From Puccinia triticina (lineage: Eukaryota > Basidiomycota > Pucciniomycetes > Pucciniales > Pucciniaceae): a DNA stretch of 64,000 nt. The stretch covers positions 6,803,501-6,867,500 of the forward strand of contig NC_070559.1 in the NCBI RefSeq assembly GCF_026914185.1, written 5' to 3'. The translations under genes were made by a program, and so were the position numbers. The notes under the pieces were generated by a model. It saw only the letters and a program-made list of their open reading frames with translations. It made no database searches and was not told where the DNA came from. Shown piece by piece: positions 1 to 12,383 of this stretch (positions are counted from its first letter, which is position 1; every line of letters begins with the position of its first letter).

Positions 1-3000
1 TATTCCAAACTTTTGACAATGTCGCTCCAGAAGTACCCGCGCCAGAGGTTTCGTCAACATATCAGCGAGCATGTCATGAGTAGACACATGGAAGATTTTA
101 ACTTTGGAATCCTTGACACATTCGCGGACAAAATGGTATCGCGCATCGATATGCTTGGTACGGGCGTGGTGTTCAGGGTTGTTTGCTAGTGCCTCGGCAC
201 CTTCATTGTCGACATGTAGCGGAAGGGCATCCCGTGGACGCAGGCTTAGCTCGCTCAGGACATTCCGGAGCGCTTCTTTACACGAATCTGAAAGGGCTTT
301 GTATTCAGCCTTGGTGCTTGAAAGGGAGACGGTTGCTTGTTTCCGAGATTTCCAAGATATAGCCCCATCCCCGAGGTGGTAGGAGTAGGCAGAGGTTGAG
401 CGGCGATCCTCGCGATCCTCGGCCCAGTCAGCGTCAGAAAAACCGCTGCATGAAAGAGAGCCGCCCAGACGGAGACGGAGGTGTTTGGTAGTAGCCAAAT
501 AGTGTAGGACACGAACACCAGCTAGCCAATGAGATGAAGACGGGTCTTTGAGGAACTGAGAGAGCTTGTTTACTGCAAAGGAGACATCTGGACGTTGTGG
601 TGAGCCTCATCAAAAGCACCTTCACTCTCCGCAGGCTCCAGGAATCAACTATCAGGGCGACCAACCACTCAGGACAACAACACGGAACACCAGACACAGG
701 ACCCAGGCGCCGCAACATCAAACACTCCATCATCGCCCAATCCAGACATGCATCAAACATCAATCCACATTGGTCATCAACTCAACAGCCCTTTACTTGT
801 CTCTTGGTTTCACACTAATGCACCTACTTTGGGATTAGTACTTGTCTCATCTTCATGCGCCTCATCCCTTTTGTTCATTTCTCTTACACTTCTCCTTGAT
901 TGAAGTTTTTCACTGTTTCATTTTTCCCACAACCACAAGTCAACCGCCCCCCAGATTGTCTATATAAACTGCCCCTTTGTCCACACTTTTGTCCCCCATC
1001 AGCTCATCAGACAGTAGTTGGTCAATAGTTATATAGTCTCATAGTTACCTTATAGTCAATTACAGTAGCCATTCTGCCTTGACAATTATATCATCTTGCC
1101 TGCTCAACATCCAGTAACCATTCTGTGGGAGAGCATTACTTACTTTGCCATTTCATCACCTTACCCTGATATCTTCTTGATCTTCTGCGCCACACCTTTT
1201 CTTGAGTTTCATTACTCTATTGGTGTCCTCTACTCTTTAGCATTTCACCCGGAGGGCAGCCTTTTCACGCACTCATCCCCTCCACAGCTATCTCTATCCC
1301 ACGGAGTAGTCCCCACAACGTGTACATTGAGCTACCCACAAAAGTGAACCAATTAATTGGTTGTAGGGTCCAGTCGAGGAAGGCTTGTCCGGCTTTTGTT
1401 TGTGAAGGTCTTTGAAATAAGAGTCGGTGGGTGTGGGGACAGAAACGTGAGAACCGGAAAGAAATCGAGTAACAAGGTCCTCAATTTAGTGTTCCTGGGA
1501 CATGTATAGAAGACGGTTTTCTATTTCGCGGGTGATTTTTATTGAGAGGAAATGATGGAGTTCCTCATTGGCTCCAATTTTGAAACGAGAACCAAGGGAT
1601 GCAATCAGGTTATCAAAATAATGTGGTTCACCAACCACTGTTAGATCGTCAACATGGACCGTGACTGCACCGACAAGTTTGTTTTGATAGAGATGAAAAT
1701 ATAGAGTGGCGTCATACTGAGACTGCTGAAGACCCAGATCAATGAGAGCTTTGTGAAGCTCCTGATTCCACTGTCAAGGCGATTTTTTCAGACCATACAA
1801 AGAGTGCGACACCTCACATACATAGTCTGGGTGGGCCGAGTCCTCGAAACCGACAGGTTGTTCCATGTATATGGGTTCATCAAGATGGCCATTCAGGAAA
1901 GCCGTCTTTAAATCCACTTGGCGACCCTTCTATCGTTGGACTGCAAGAAGAGTGCAGATGATTCTGAGGGTCTCCATCCAGAGAGTCGGCGAGAATATTT
2001 CATTGTAGTCCAGTCCGCGGACCTGAGAGTAACCCATTGCGACCAACCAAGCTTTGAGTTTTGAGATGGTTTTGTCGGGTTGACATTTGACCTTATAAAA
2101 AACCCACTTGGATTTGATGATCTTCCGCTTTGCTGGTCGCGGGACAAGCTTCCATGTCTCCATGCCGAGCAAAGAGGAGAATTCCTCGTTTGCAGCTTTA
2201 AGCCACCGGTCCTTGTCCGGCGAGCGTTGGAGTTGACGCCATGTCTTGGGAGTGTCAACTTCAGCAGGGACAGCGGTGGTCTTCGCCCAATTTCCATAAT
2301 GGTTGGGTTCCTTTTGGGACCTGGCGGAACGGCGAACAGGAGGGGCCGGAACGGGCGGGATTGGCAGGAGGAGATGTAGTGGACTGAGGAGGGGAATCTG
2401 GCAGTGGGACCATTGTTGGGTCCGGTGATGTTGGCCTGGGAGGCGGAGAGGGTAAGCGTTCCTCCGGCAATGGAAGCAGGAGCGGAGGGATGGAAGGCAA
2501 AAGAGAAGGGGGAGAGGGAGGCCGCAAAAATGGAGAAGGAAGCAAGCCTGGCGAAGGAGGTGACTTACTTCCAGATTTGGGAGAGCTGGACAAGCTCGGT
2601 ATCGATGATGGATGGTTTTCGCGATGCCGGTTCAGAGGGGCATGCATTAAGGCAGTCAGCCTCCTATCAAAACGATTCTTGAGAGGAATGTTCAGAGGGG
2701 GAAATTCCAGGACGGATGGAACAGGGAGGCTGGGTGCTGGGGAAAGACGGGGTAGAGACGAAGGGGAGGGACGAGACGGCCATGGGAGTTCCACTGTGAT
2801 TGTGGGCGACGGTCCTATGGTGCAATGATCGTAAGGAAAGACCAAGTCATCGAAAAGAACGTCCTGTGTTTTGAGGACCTGTTTGGTTTGAAGGTCGTAC
2901 ACACGGAAGCCATTCCCGTCAGATAGATAGGAGAGAAAAAAAGATGCCCTCCCTTTTGGATCTAGTTTCTTTTGATTAGCCTCCGGGACCTGGTACCACA

Positions 3001-5208
3001 CAAGGCAACCAAAGGGATGGAGATCATCAAGGTGGACAGAGGGGATTCCAAGGATGGAATTTGGCAAGTGAAACCCTAGAGAAGTTAAAAAGGAATGGAA
3101 TTCAGGGAATAGAGGATGTGGCGAAGGGCGTCGGCCCAGAAAGATTTGGGGAGCTTGGCACCAAGGAGCAGGAACCGGATGAGGTTTCCAAGAGTTTTGT
3201 TTGTTTGTTCGGCTACCCCATTCAACTTGGGAGAATGTGGTGGACCTGGCTCGTGCTTGATTCCATTTTCTAGAAGAAAAATCTCAAAGGATTTGGAGAG
3301 ATACTCCCCACCATTATCAGATCAAAGAGAGAGAATTTTGTATCGACCATCTTTCTCAAAAGACGCCTTGAAGATTTTGAAACAACAGAAAACATCACTC
3401 TTGCATTTCATGGGCATGGCGGAGATGGATTTGGAACAGTCATCAACAAAGGTGACAAAATATTTGTAGCATTCACGGGAGGAAATCTCAAAAGATCCTA
3501 CATCTGAGTGAATTATTTCGCCGGGGGAACGAGAACGATAGAGAGAACGTGATTTAAAAGGAGAACGATGCAGTTTAGATTGAATGCATACAGCACATTG
3601 CTGAACATCGATTTTGTTCATGTGCGTCGGTTTGATGTTGTTCACACGGAGGTACTCTTTGAGAGCTTTGAGACCTATTTGGGAGAGTCGAGTGTGGAAA
3701 CCAAATAGGAAATTGTCAGCCTTGGAGGAGGAAACCAAAGAGGCGGATCGGGACGTCACCTCAGCCGAGGGAATGTAGAAGAGGTTCCCTTTTTGGTAGC
3801 CATGTCCCACAACGGAACCGGACGCGTTGAAGTCCTTGGCGTCATATATGTCGCACGAGTCCAAGGTGAAGATGACACAAAGAGAGGAGTCACACATCCC
3901 AGCAACGGACAGCAGGGGCTCGGCCAAGCTCGGGACGACCAAAGTTTTGACCGATTTTGAAATAGTGAGTGGAAGGGACAAGGTGCCCTTGTGGGTGGCG
4001 CGAACTACTGAGTGGTCGGCAAGGCGGACAGGAGTGGTTGCGGCTTTGATGTTGGTAACTTGATCAACGTCCGGAGTCATGCTCATGGAGTATCCAGAAT
4101 TGATATTGGCATTGATTGAGACTTTAGATACGTGGATGGTGTTGGTGTGGGCAGAAACGTTGCCAGTGTATTCGGAACCAGAATAGTCTGATTCATTTGC
4201 GGAGTCACTGCCAAGCTCGACAACTGTGGTCAGGCCAGCTTTGGCTTTGGGTTGAGATGGTTGACGGCCACGGTTTGAAGACTGACGACCGGAACCACCA
4301 CGGCGATTGGGAGCTCTGTCAGAATCCGAGCGGCGATTGGAGTCATTATCCTGTTGTCTAGAACGTTGATGATCGTTCAGAATTCAAGCCGCATTTTCGC
4401 ACGCCGATAGCTCATGTCCCTTGATACGGCAGAACGAACAATAGAGTGAGTTATCTCTGGGAGGACGGTTTCTGCTGCCGGAGGAGGCATTGGCCTTAGA
4501 AGCCGAGATTGCTGAATCCTCCTCTGTGCAAGATTTACAGCGGAGAGACTCGGCTTTGAGGGCCGAGACGATTTGAGAGGAAGTAATGTTGTCTTCGTTC
4601 ATCATTGAGGAGACACAGTGTAGCCAGTCTACGGGGAGTGAACCCAGGAGTTCTGCTGCATGAATTTCGTCGATGGTGAGGGGATTCTTGGCGGTGATGA
4701 GAGAATTGAGTCTTTCCGCGCATAGAGCCATTTCCTTTATGTGGGCGTCCACATCATCGTTTGTGAGACAAAGGAGAACAAGCTTTCATAGCCAGTAAAT
4801 TCGACCTCCTGCAGTGGAATCAATATGGACTTCCTGAAGAGCATCCCACATTCCTTTTGCATTGCTGGGGAAGGCTTGGATGAAGCGGAAGTTGTCTTGA
4901 TGCACCGTACGGACAAGGAATGAACATACATCAGAGTTGTCTTTTGCCCATTTTGCTGGTCGGTCCTCGGGTTTGACCTCCTTGAGTAGATAGCCAAGAT
5001 TGATTGAGGCAAGATGAACGGAGACGGCGAATGTCCAGTTCAAGTAGTTTGAATCCGGGGCGGGAGCCTGAAGTTGCGGAATACCGGTGACCTTTAGTGA
5101 GGAGGGTTCCGAGGTGTCAAGGGCAGCGATTTCTGCCATGATGAGAGGTGTTTCACTGATAGCAGGTGAAACAGCGTCAAGATTGATCCTAGGTTTGTTT
5201 GTGAACAC
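1..5208 (-). mobile_element. Ty1/copia retrotransposon body (gag-pol), decayed, runs off window start
   Basis: Read on the minus strand from 5208 downward the order is gag, protease, integrase, RT, RNase H, which is the copia order. Gag starts near 5208 and holds a zinc knuckle with CSFCRIKGHELSAC around 4400-4445. The integrase region (about 4086-2800) has the pre-integrase HHCC segment and SDNGGEY just before 3300. The RT region follows (about 2200-1350), with VHVDDL near 1640. RNase H lies from about 580 to 60, ending in the usual C-terminal block of copia polyproteins. The frame is interrupted by stops (for example next to SDNGGEY, and near 1930 and 1775), by a frameshift near 4760-4790 and by a 722-bp insertion at 596-1317, so it is inactive. 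Its far LTR lies outside the window. Confidence 0.93.
596..1317. mobile_element. Solo LTR inserted in the copia RT/RNase H region
   Basis: The insert begins TGTGG and ends CCACA and is flanked by a 4-bp direct repeat ACGT (592-595 and 1318-1321). Leaving out the insert and one ACGT makes the copia reading frame run continuously across the junction, so this is a precise insertion. A TATA-like TATATAAAC at about 961-969 followed by a pyrimidine-rich stretch fits an LTR promoter in plus orientation. There is no internal coding region, so it is a solo LTR, 722 bp. Confidence 0.8.
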
Positions 5209-5265
5209 ACCACGCTTCCAAGAGTTTTCTTCGCTTTATAGAAAGGTTGCGCTGATTTAAGTGCA

Positions 5266-5281
5266 GCTGGGACTCATAACC
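5266..5281 (-). other. Candidate primer binding site of the copia element
   Basis: The minus-strand sequence GGTTATGAGTCCCAGC starts immediately after the CAACA end of the candidate LTR. That is the expected place for a tRNA-derived primer site. The matching tRNA was not identified. Confidence 0.4.
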
Positions 5282-5452
5282 TGTTGCAATGAAAACGGAC
5301 TGGAACAGCAGAGTGAGCTTGTCGAGTGTGTTGGAAAGGATGAATTTCAAACACAGAGAAAGAGGAAAAAGAAAGAAGAGATTTTTACCTGGAACAGCAG
5401 AGTGAGCTTGTCGAGTGTGTTGGAAAGGATGAAGAAAAGAATCTTTCCAACA
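5282..5452 (-). repeat. Probable 5' LTR of the copia element (171 bp)
   Basis: On the minus strand this segment begins TGTTGGAAAG and ends TTGCAACA, giving TGTTG/CAACA inverted ends, and it lies directly upstream of the gag start at 5208. It contains a tandem duplication of about 90 bp (TGGAACAGCAGAGTGAGCTT at about 5299 and 5391). The partner LTR is off-window, so the boundary rests on the terminal inverted repeat and the adjoining primer-site candidate. Confidence 0.55.
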
Positions 5453-5564
5453 GCTGCTGTTCCGGGTTAAATAGAGAGAAGAGATGAGCCACTAGATGTC
5501 ACAAGGTGTGACATGTACATGAAAGCAAAGATTGAAGCAGACAACAGATGAGCAACCGCAACAA

Positions 5565-6194
5565 CGGGCCTGCCCCAAAAGCACATTGGGTCAGTGTTAA
5601 AGGAGTTTTGCCTTGCCCTGGGAGCTTCTTGAGCTTTTGATGGGGCCAAATCTCAACATGGGCTTTTGGTGGTCTAGAAGTATCAACCTGGGCCACTGAA
5701 TAGCCCATGGGCCTTTGAATTCCCAGAAAGCCCGCCATGAGCCCCCACATAGCTAATGGGCTCTTGGTGGCCCATGAAGATCCCTATGGGCCAACAGATA
5801 CTTCCAATGGAAAAGTTCCATCATGGGATCCCATGGGCTTTTTGCTTCCTTTCTGGGCCACAAAAAGCCCATGGGGAGCTTTTTGGACCACCAAAAGCCC
5901 ATGAGGATATCTGTTGGCCCATGGAGATCTTCATGGGCCACCAAAAGCCCATGAGGGTATCTGTTGGCCCATGGAGATCTTCATGGGCTACCAACAACCC
6001 ATTAGCTATGTGGGGGCTCATGGTGGGCTTTCTGGGAATTCAAAGGCCCATGGGCTATTCATTGGCCCGGGTTGATACTTCTAGACCACCAAAAGCCCAT
6101 GTTGAGATTTTGGGCCCATCAAAAGCCCAAGAAGCTCCCAGGGCAAGGCAAAACTTCTTCAATACTGAGCCAATGTGCTTTTGGGGCAGGCCCG
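5565..6194. repeat. Long inverted repeat (about 630 bp) with arms near 190 bp
   Basis: The left arm (about 5565-5760) is the diverged reverse complement of the right arm (about 6000-6194). Both ends read CGGGCCTGCCCC going inward. The centre holds direct repeats of about 50 bp built on GCCCATGG and its complement, for example around 5888 and 5939. No TSD was recognised because the right side abuts a related minisatellite. It may be a foldback or MITE-like element. Open frames across it follow from the symmetry. Confidence 0.7.
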
Positions 6195-6283
6195 TCTCAG
6201 GCCCGCTCAAAGCCCGCTCAAGGCCCGCTCAAAGCCCGCTCAAGGCCCGCTCAAGCCTGCTCCAGGCCCGCCAGGCCCGTGAA
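6195..6283. repeat. Minisatellite, unit about 11 bp (AGGCCCGCTCA)
   Basis: About seven degenerate tandem copies of AGGCCCGCTCA follow directly on the right end of the inverted repeat, whose terminal motif GGCAGGCCCG resembles the unit. The array may have grown from the element end. Confidence 0.75.
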
Positions 6284-8738
6284 AAAAAAACCATCCCGAA
6301 ACATTGTCCAATGATTTTTGCTCAGTTTGGGACATTTTATTTTTTTGGCTCAGCATGCTCAGTTTGTTCCCCTGAGTGAAATTTTGGTTTTATTTTTTTC
6401 ATGTTGACTTTTATTTTATTTTTAGGCAAAATAATAAACGTTTGTAGTGTACATTGGGAGATTTTCATTGGCAAAAAGCTTTCGTAAATTAATCTTTCAA
6501 ATGTTCTCATCATTGTGGTACCAATATCATGAAGTCATCCCCATTGCTGGTTGAGATATAGTTGTAGAAACACAACAAAACCAACCAATTAGGCAATATT
6601 TCACACTGATCTGACTGTGACTGCAACATTTTGGGATTTTCCTAGACCAAAAATTTCTCAAATTATTTTTCAGAAATTGCTGATCCTCATGGTACCAATT
6701 TGCAGAAGCACAAAAAACACTGCCTGATAATTTCAGGGGATAGTTTCAAACCAACCAGACTCAATCAATCTTTTTAGATTCAAAAAATGTTGAACCTCAG
6801 ATTCTGAGATAACATCAGTTGACCCAATATTGGGGAAACACCTCCCATTAGTCTTTGATTGAACAACAGAAGCAAAAGACACCTTACTCAAATCTGGTAC
6901 AAACGTTAAATCAATCTCAGGCCTAGTAGAAATTTAGGATATTGGATATGATGAGTCATATATACAAGCCATTAAATTTGAACAAAATTGATGTAGCATG
7001 ATATATTGAGACTGATTGGTTTTTTTTTTTTTTTTTTTTTTTTTTTGGAAAGTAGATTTCAACACTTCTGCATGGTAATTAAAGTGAAAATAATTTATGC
7101 CTCCCCATTTCTCCCTCCCCCCCCCCCCCCCCCCCTTCCTGCCTGACTTAACAGACTATTTTTTCTCAGGAATCTAAGTATATTAAAACCACAGATTCAC
7201 CAAGAAAAAATTCAAGGGTTTCCCCTATACACAAGCAATCACAAAAAAAAAGCCCTATGTAAAAGCTAAACCAACAACCAAATAAAAAAAACACAATTTA
7301 TAAAAGACTTTGTACATGAAAGTTACTTGATTCAACAAACTCCCAGCCTGTGACATGCCACAGGTGAAAAGAGACCGGATTTAACCCGCTCAGCCTGACA
7401 CAAGTGTGAGAAGCAAAAGTCGGGGCTGTGAGGATATCAACCCGCGCAAGTGCAACGGGGGATGCCCTGGAGGATTTTCAGTCATTGCGAGAGACTCATC
7501 TTATACCTGCGCCAGGAGCCTCCACAAGGCTCATGAACCACCCTACCCACCAGCCACCTCCTTCAAATCAAGTAACCGTCAACACCACAATCCCAAGCAG
7601 CCACAAACCTCAAGCCGAGGACGACTGCATATGTCAGCCTTAGAGTCAACACAGTTGACCTAAAACTGCCTTTTATCTCCATTTTATAACTAAATGTGCT
7701 CATATCTTTTTAACCTTAAGACATAAGGTTGTTTTGACTTCAGATTATGATTTCTCATGCAATTTTGACCCTAGTGTTCACTGATCACTTTACAATATCT
7801 CTACTCCTTCATAGAGTTTGTGGTTTGTGACACACATGCGCAGCAGCGCCATGTAGTCGCGCCTGAGCGCTCCCAACCACATGTACATGTGTGATTATGT
7901 CATCCAACTTTGAAAATTTTCGAAGTCAGGATCCCCCATGCAGCTGGAGGATCCACAGACTTCAGAACACCAGAACGACCACCCAGATAACCCCAAGATC
8001 ACCACCAAAAAGTTTACAACACTCCCAGTATACCTACCGTCACAGGCGCCTAGGATATTGACAGTAAGTAACCTCTTTCACTGAACCTTGTTTATCTCAG
8101 AGGTACAACTCTGTGTCTTGCTTGATCTGCTCTTTTCTGCTGGTTTGTCTTCTTCTTGATCATAGGGCTGTCCCTCCAAATCTACAGGCCTTTGCCTCAA
8201 TCTTGATCACAGGCCTGTCCCTTCTTATCTGTTGGCCTTTGCCTCAAATCTAGGTTACAGGGCTTTCCCTCAGGTTTCCCTTTAAGAACCTTGACTATCC
8301 AGAAGGAAGCTAAAAAATTGTGGCTAGATTAAACTTATCTAATCCAGAGACCCTCCGCATTTCCTTAGTGAGAGGAGGCTGTAGCACTTTCTAGCACAGC
8401 TTAGCAGCACTCTTCAGAAGAGTAGCATTACCAGTGGACGTGCATTCCCACTAGAATAACCTAGTACTTCTCCTTATCTTGATCCTGCTCTGTTTCTCTT
8501 TCTCTTTCCTTCTCTCTCTCTTAGTTGTATTTTCTTTATCCAAAGAAATCCAACTATTTCCCCCCTTCATTCTTGTGTCCTGCTGTCACTATAGAGACTC
8601 AGGCTCACAGCATACATGGCAGCGCAAGATCTTGGCTATGTATTTCCGTCCCCTACGTTATGGTTTCCTCCCCTGGCCTGGCAATCAAATTCATTCCCAG
8701 TGCCACAGCTTACATACGACAATAATCTTGACCAAACT
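6284..8738. other. Gene-free AT-rich stretch with homopolymer tracts
   Basis: No supported gene. There is a T run of about 27 at 7019-7045 and a C run of about 19 at 7117-7135. A segment at about 7162-7260 resembles segments at 12536-12625 and 29648-29740 (CTAAGT..ATTAAA, then GGGTTTCCCCTATA, then A-rich). Open frames at 7406-7663 and 8479-9174 are not supported as genes. Confidence 0.6.
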
Positions 8739-9514
8739 GGCATTTAGTTTCCAGCGCCCTGACAACCCCCCATCCACCCAGCCCAGTCGCCAAGAAAATA
8801 CAGCTACAGCCGTCTTCACTCTTGGTCGGGCTCTTTCCCTCTTTTTCTGGCAGAGCTACAAGGACGTTTATCACAGACGTACCGACTTCAAGAGCGGCAT
8901 CAGGCCAAGGGAAAGCTGGGCACATCTGATCGCACCAGATGGACCATTGGGATTTGGACCCATAGCCCACCCGGTCAGTCTGCCTTCTTCTCCCCCCTCA
9001 CCTCCCATCTTTTTGTTTAACCTCAGTTTTTTGTTTTACAGAATGGCAGATTGTGGCCCACACATGTGCGGAATACTCGCTCTACAAGACCCTTGGCCTG
9101 ACAACGGCTGGTGGTCTTGTTTACTTCCCACATCCCCGATCTGCTGCACAACGCCCATGCCGCCCTGTCCATGAAGGTCATTATCTCCTCAGACAGACTG
9201 CAGGACCCCCTGCCCGTCGAGCCAAAGTGCGTCTCTGCCAACAACCAGCGCCGCATCCTTAACAGTTGGGGCCACTGATATATATACAACATCCTTCAGT
9301 CAAAGCTTCAGTCGGAGCCTACGGCTCACATCCCTCCCAGCCCATCTGCACCCAACTCAATCTGCTACACCTCTGGAACAACCGGGATTCAGCCTAAGGG
9401 GTCTGTATTGATCCATCGGACCATTACTGCAGCCTGTTGCATGGCTCCGCTTGGGCCCAAGGGGACGACAATGTGTTCCTCTCTCATATTACTCAAGCCC
9501 ACAATCTTCCTCAG
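8739..9514 (+). pseudogene. Long-chain acyl-CoA synthetase (AMP-binding) gene relic
   Basis: Enzymes of this family activate fatty acids to acyl-CoA through an acyl-adenylate. The sequence shows WQSYKDVYHRRTDF near 8850-8890, then an intron at 8974-9041 (GT..TTTTACAG), then EWQIVAHTCAEYSLY from 9042. Further on is the AMP-binding P-loop core ICYTSGTTG..PKG near 9360-9405, followed by FLSHITQAHNLP, equivalent to the family block FLSYLPLAHIYE. The second exon ends at a GT at 9515. Reading it needs several frame changes, there is an in-frame stop and the P-loop carries one extra residue. N- and C-terminal parts are missing, so it is a fragment. Identification is by family motifs only. Confidence 0.8.
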
Positions 9515-10137
9515 GTGGGAATTTATTCCTCTGTGCTCAAGCTCAAAAGCACGAGCTAACTTGATCTATTCTCTCTCTTCTTGTCATTCCCACTCATTTG
9601 AACAAAAAAAGAGGGGGGTTCAATGTATGATGATTAGATGAATGTGCTGCAGTGCTACCTTCACAAACGCTGGGAGCCACCAAACGTCGGACCCTATCTG
9701 CCAGACAATCCTCTATTGGGCAGCATCAGGACAAACGGTACCGACTTTGTTGCCCTCCTTGTCCTGACCAACTGGCCTATTGGCGCGCCTGGCGACCCCT
9801 TCAACACCCACGACTCCCTCCTCTCGGCTCCAGCAACCTGCCTTGAAGACACAAGGCCCATCAAAATCCCAAACAACCTCCAACCACCTTTGTTGACTGG
9901 CTTCTTCACCAAGCCTGACCACAAAATTGCATTGGCTCATTCACCACATGCAGCTCATGTACGGTGCCACATCTTCCTCAGAAGACCTCTCTTCAACAGA
10001 TGCAAAGGGCATTTTGGGGGAGGGGGGCCCAGCGGGCTTCTTCTAGTAGGAGACCCACATAGTGAGCCTCATTTCTTTCCCGTTGCTGCTGATATCCTCA
10101 ACGCATTGGTGTTATTGTCACCTTTTGCGACACCCTC
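9515..10137 (+). other. Region downstream of the acyl-CoA synthetase relic
   Basis: A plus-strand open frame of about 198 codons (9638-10234) begins here, but it runs across the left end of the TIR element at 10138 and matches no family I recognise. The sequence to either side of that TIR element could once have been one coding stretch. I do not call a gene. Confidence 0.3.
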
Positions 10138-11235
10138 CACCAGGGGAGATATGTTCCCACTCCCCAGGGAGTCCCTTACTGTAACATTTTTCCATAACTG
10201 TGCTGGAGGCCTTTGGTATAGCAATATTGAATAGGTATGAACAAGACTGGAAGTCAGCGTGGAAATCAGCTGGAAATCATCCTGAAATAAACCATAACTT
10301 GCCAAAAAACCCTCCAGAACTCATTTATAATTCATCCAGAACTCATCCAGAATATAGTCCTTTCTTGGCTCCATGACCAGTGTGTCCTTTCCATGGAGAT
10401 GTGAAAGGCCCAGCCTGTGATTTTTTCCCCCTCATGTACTCGCGTACATCAGGGGGACAATTGGTGTCTCAAAACAAATTTTTTACTTTTCATGTGCCTG
10501 TGAAAGGCCCATCCTGTGATATTTCCACCTCAATGTACGCGCGTACATCAGGGTGACTATTAGCAAAGTGCAAAAAGGTTAACTTGCATGTGCACATGTG
10601 AATTTTGAAAAGCAAAAAAATACAAAATTCACTAGATCATTTTTGTGAGGAGGACAGGATATATGGCCAAAGTGAATTGGCACTGCAATCCAACCTTGAC
10701 TTAACTCAGACTTTCACCCTATTAAAACAGTTTTTTGTCATTTTTATCAGCCAAATTCAAATTAATTCCCGCATTTCCAAGAAAATGGGTTTCAATTTCA
10801 ATGTCTGCAACATTACCACATTCCAAAAATCTAAACCCAATAATACCAAGTCGACTTTCAGTTTAATTTTGTACATCAGGGCATATAATGTGAATTACAA
10901 GAAACCCATTTTTTTGGAGGAATTACTTTTGAGAATGGGAATTTTGCTTTGCTATCCTTAAAAATCAGTAAACAGGAGCAATTGATGAGTTGGACTTTGG
11001 TGAAATATCATTTCATCATATTTCTTCCTACAGTTGTACATAGAAAACAAAAGAATTCCACACAACATTGTGTTGACTTCCAAATCAATTGTGACTGACT
11101 TTTCACTAACTTCTCCATCCAATTTACTATTTTGGGGATGAGTTACTAATCCACATCAGGCTCACATCCAACCAAAACTCACATAAAATTCAGCTCTGGC
11201 ACTCCCTGGGGAGTGGGAACATATCTCCCCTGGTG
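10138..11235. mobile_element. TIR element, perfect 35-bp inverted termini, non-coding interior
   Basis: The 35 bp at 10138-10172 (CACCAGGGGAGATATGTTCC...) are the exact reverse complement of 11201-11235. CCTC flanks both sides (10134-10137 and 11236-11239), a possible 4-bp TSD. The interior has no transposase. It includes two copies of a segment of about 55 bp starting GTGAAAGGCCCA (about 10406 and 10501) with CGCGTACATCAGGG. A diverged lone end of similar sequence lies near 45652-45692. Confidence 0.75.
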
Positions 11236-11896
11236 CCTCAAAGGTGCCGGCCTTGTGACCCTATGGTCGGAACGGGATTTCTTGATATTTTCAAGCTTTC
11301 TTGACCCCCAGACCTGATCATGTGGCTCTCTCTTTTGCTCCTTCTATAGTGTCAAATTTTTTAAGCATGAAAGCTGAGCCTGAATTTTTCCCCAACACAA
11401 TCATGCTATGTATCCATCCCAATAATCCCACCAGAAAAAGGCAAGAACCCTCTCATTCCTCAAGATGAGGACAGCTTCAAGCTCAATTATGAGCAAGAAT
11501 AAGTAGAGAATGATGAACCAAATCTACCAAAAAATTGGGGCAACACCATTCTCAACATAACAGCTGGAAAAATGAGTGTTCTGTTTACATAGTTCAGTCA
11601 TGTTTGACCTTTTTTTGCCTGTTGCCCATTTGTTCCTCAGCATAATTATCTGATGTGGCAATAAAAAAAAAAGAAAGTTTTGACTTGGCCTTAGACAAAT
11701 TGGATACAAAGAATTGGGTCCCTCAGTAAAGCTGAGCATCTGAAAGACCAATCTCCAGTCGTGCGGACAATTGATTTTTTTCCTCCTGTGGAATAGTGAA
11801 ATCTAAAATACTTCAAGTTTCAAATACAAATTGGGTTGGTAATATGTGTAGGATTGACTTGTCATGAGGGGTGCACAAATAGATCTTGAATTATCA
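11236..11896. other. Gene-free stretch
   Basis: AT-rich sequence with only short open frames and nothing recognisable. Confidence 0.5.
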
Positions 11897-12243
11897 GATC
11901 ATCTGCATTGGTGTGGGTGTAACTTGAGTAGCAGATCAGCTTACTCCCAGATTAGTGCTAATCCGGACCATCAACCACATGGGTGCAGGTTAAATAGATG
12001 ATTATGTATGTTGCATGGACCTACATCTTATGTAAGATGTGTTTGGTGGGGAGGAGTGTCTGTATGCATGTGAATATGCATGCCACACTTAATCCAAGGA
12101 TCAACAAAGAGTAAATTTACTCCCACTTTGTCCAAAGCATACTCCCAGGAGGAGTTTAGTCCAATTAAATTGGAACCAATGCAGTTGCCAAGGAGGATTA
12201 GTTACATTCATCCCTCCTTAATCCACAACTGATGTGGATGCTC
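11897..12243. mobile_element. Candidate MITE with GATCATCTGC/GAGCATCCAC ends
   Basis: The left end GATCATCTGCATTGGTGTGG and the reverse complement of the right end GAGCATCCACATCAGTTGTG are similar. TCA flanks both sides (11894-11896 and 12244-12246). GAGCATC-type ends with 3-bp TSDs suggest a PIF/Harbinger-like element. It is 347 bp and non-coding. Confidence 0.5.
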
Positions 12244-12269
12244 TCACAGTGGCTTGTGGGAATAGGGTT

Positions 12270-12383
12270 CACTGTGAAAAAAAAACTCAAAAAACTGCTG
12301 CCAGTTGACATGCAATATTACAACGGCACCTTTGTAATATTGCATGTCAACTGACAGCAGTTTCTTGAGTTTTTTTCACAGTG
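12270..12383. mobile_element. 114-bp palindromic MITE, CACTGTG ends, TSD GTT
   Basis: Nearly the whole element is one inverted repeat. It begins CACTGTGAAAAAAAAACTC and ends in the complement, and both arms contain a CAGTTGACATGCAATATTAC-type block. GTT occurs at 12267-12269 and 12384-12386. CACT(G) ends with a 3-bp TSD fit a CACTA-like (CMC) non-autonomous element. Confidence 0.8.

Noticed and set aside
8479..9174. 231-codon frame as one gene
   Set aside because: Its parts belong to the acyl-CoA synthetase relic in more than one frame, and it reads through a clear intron.
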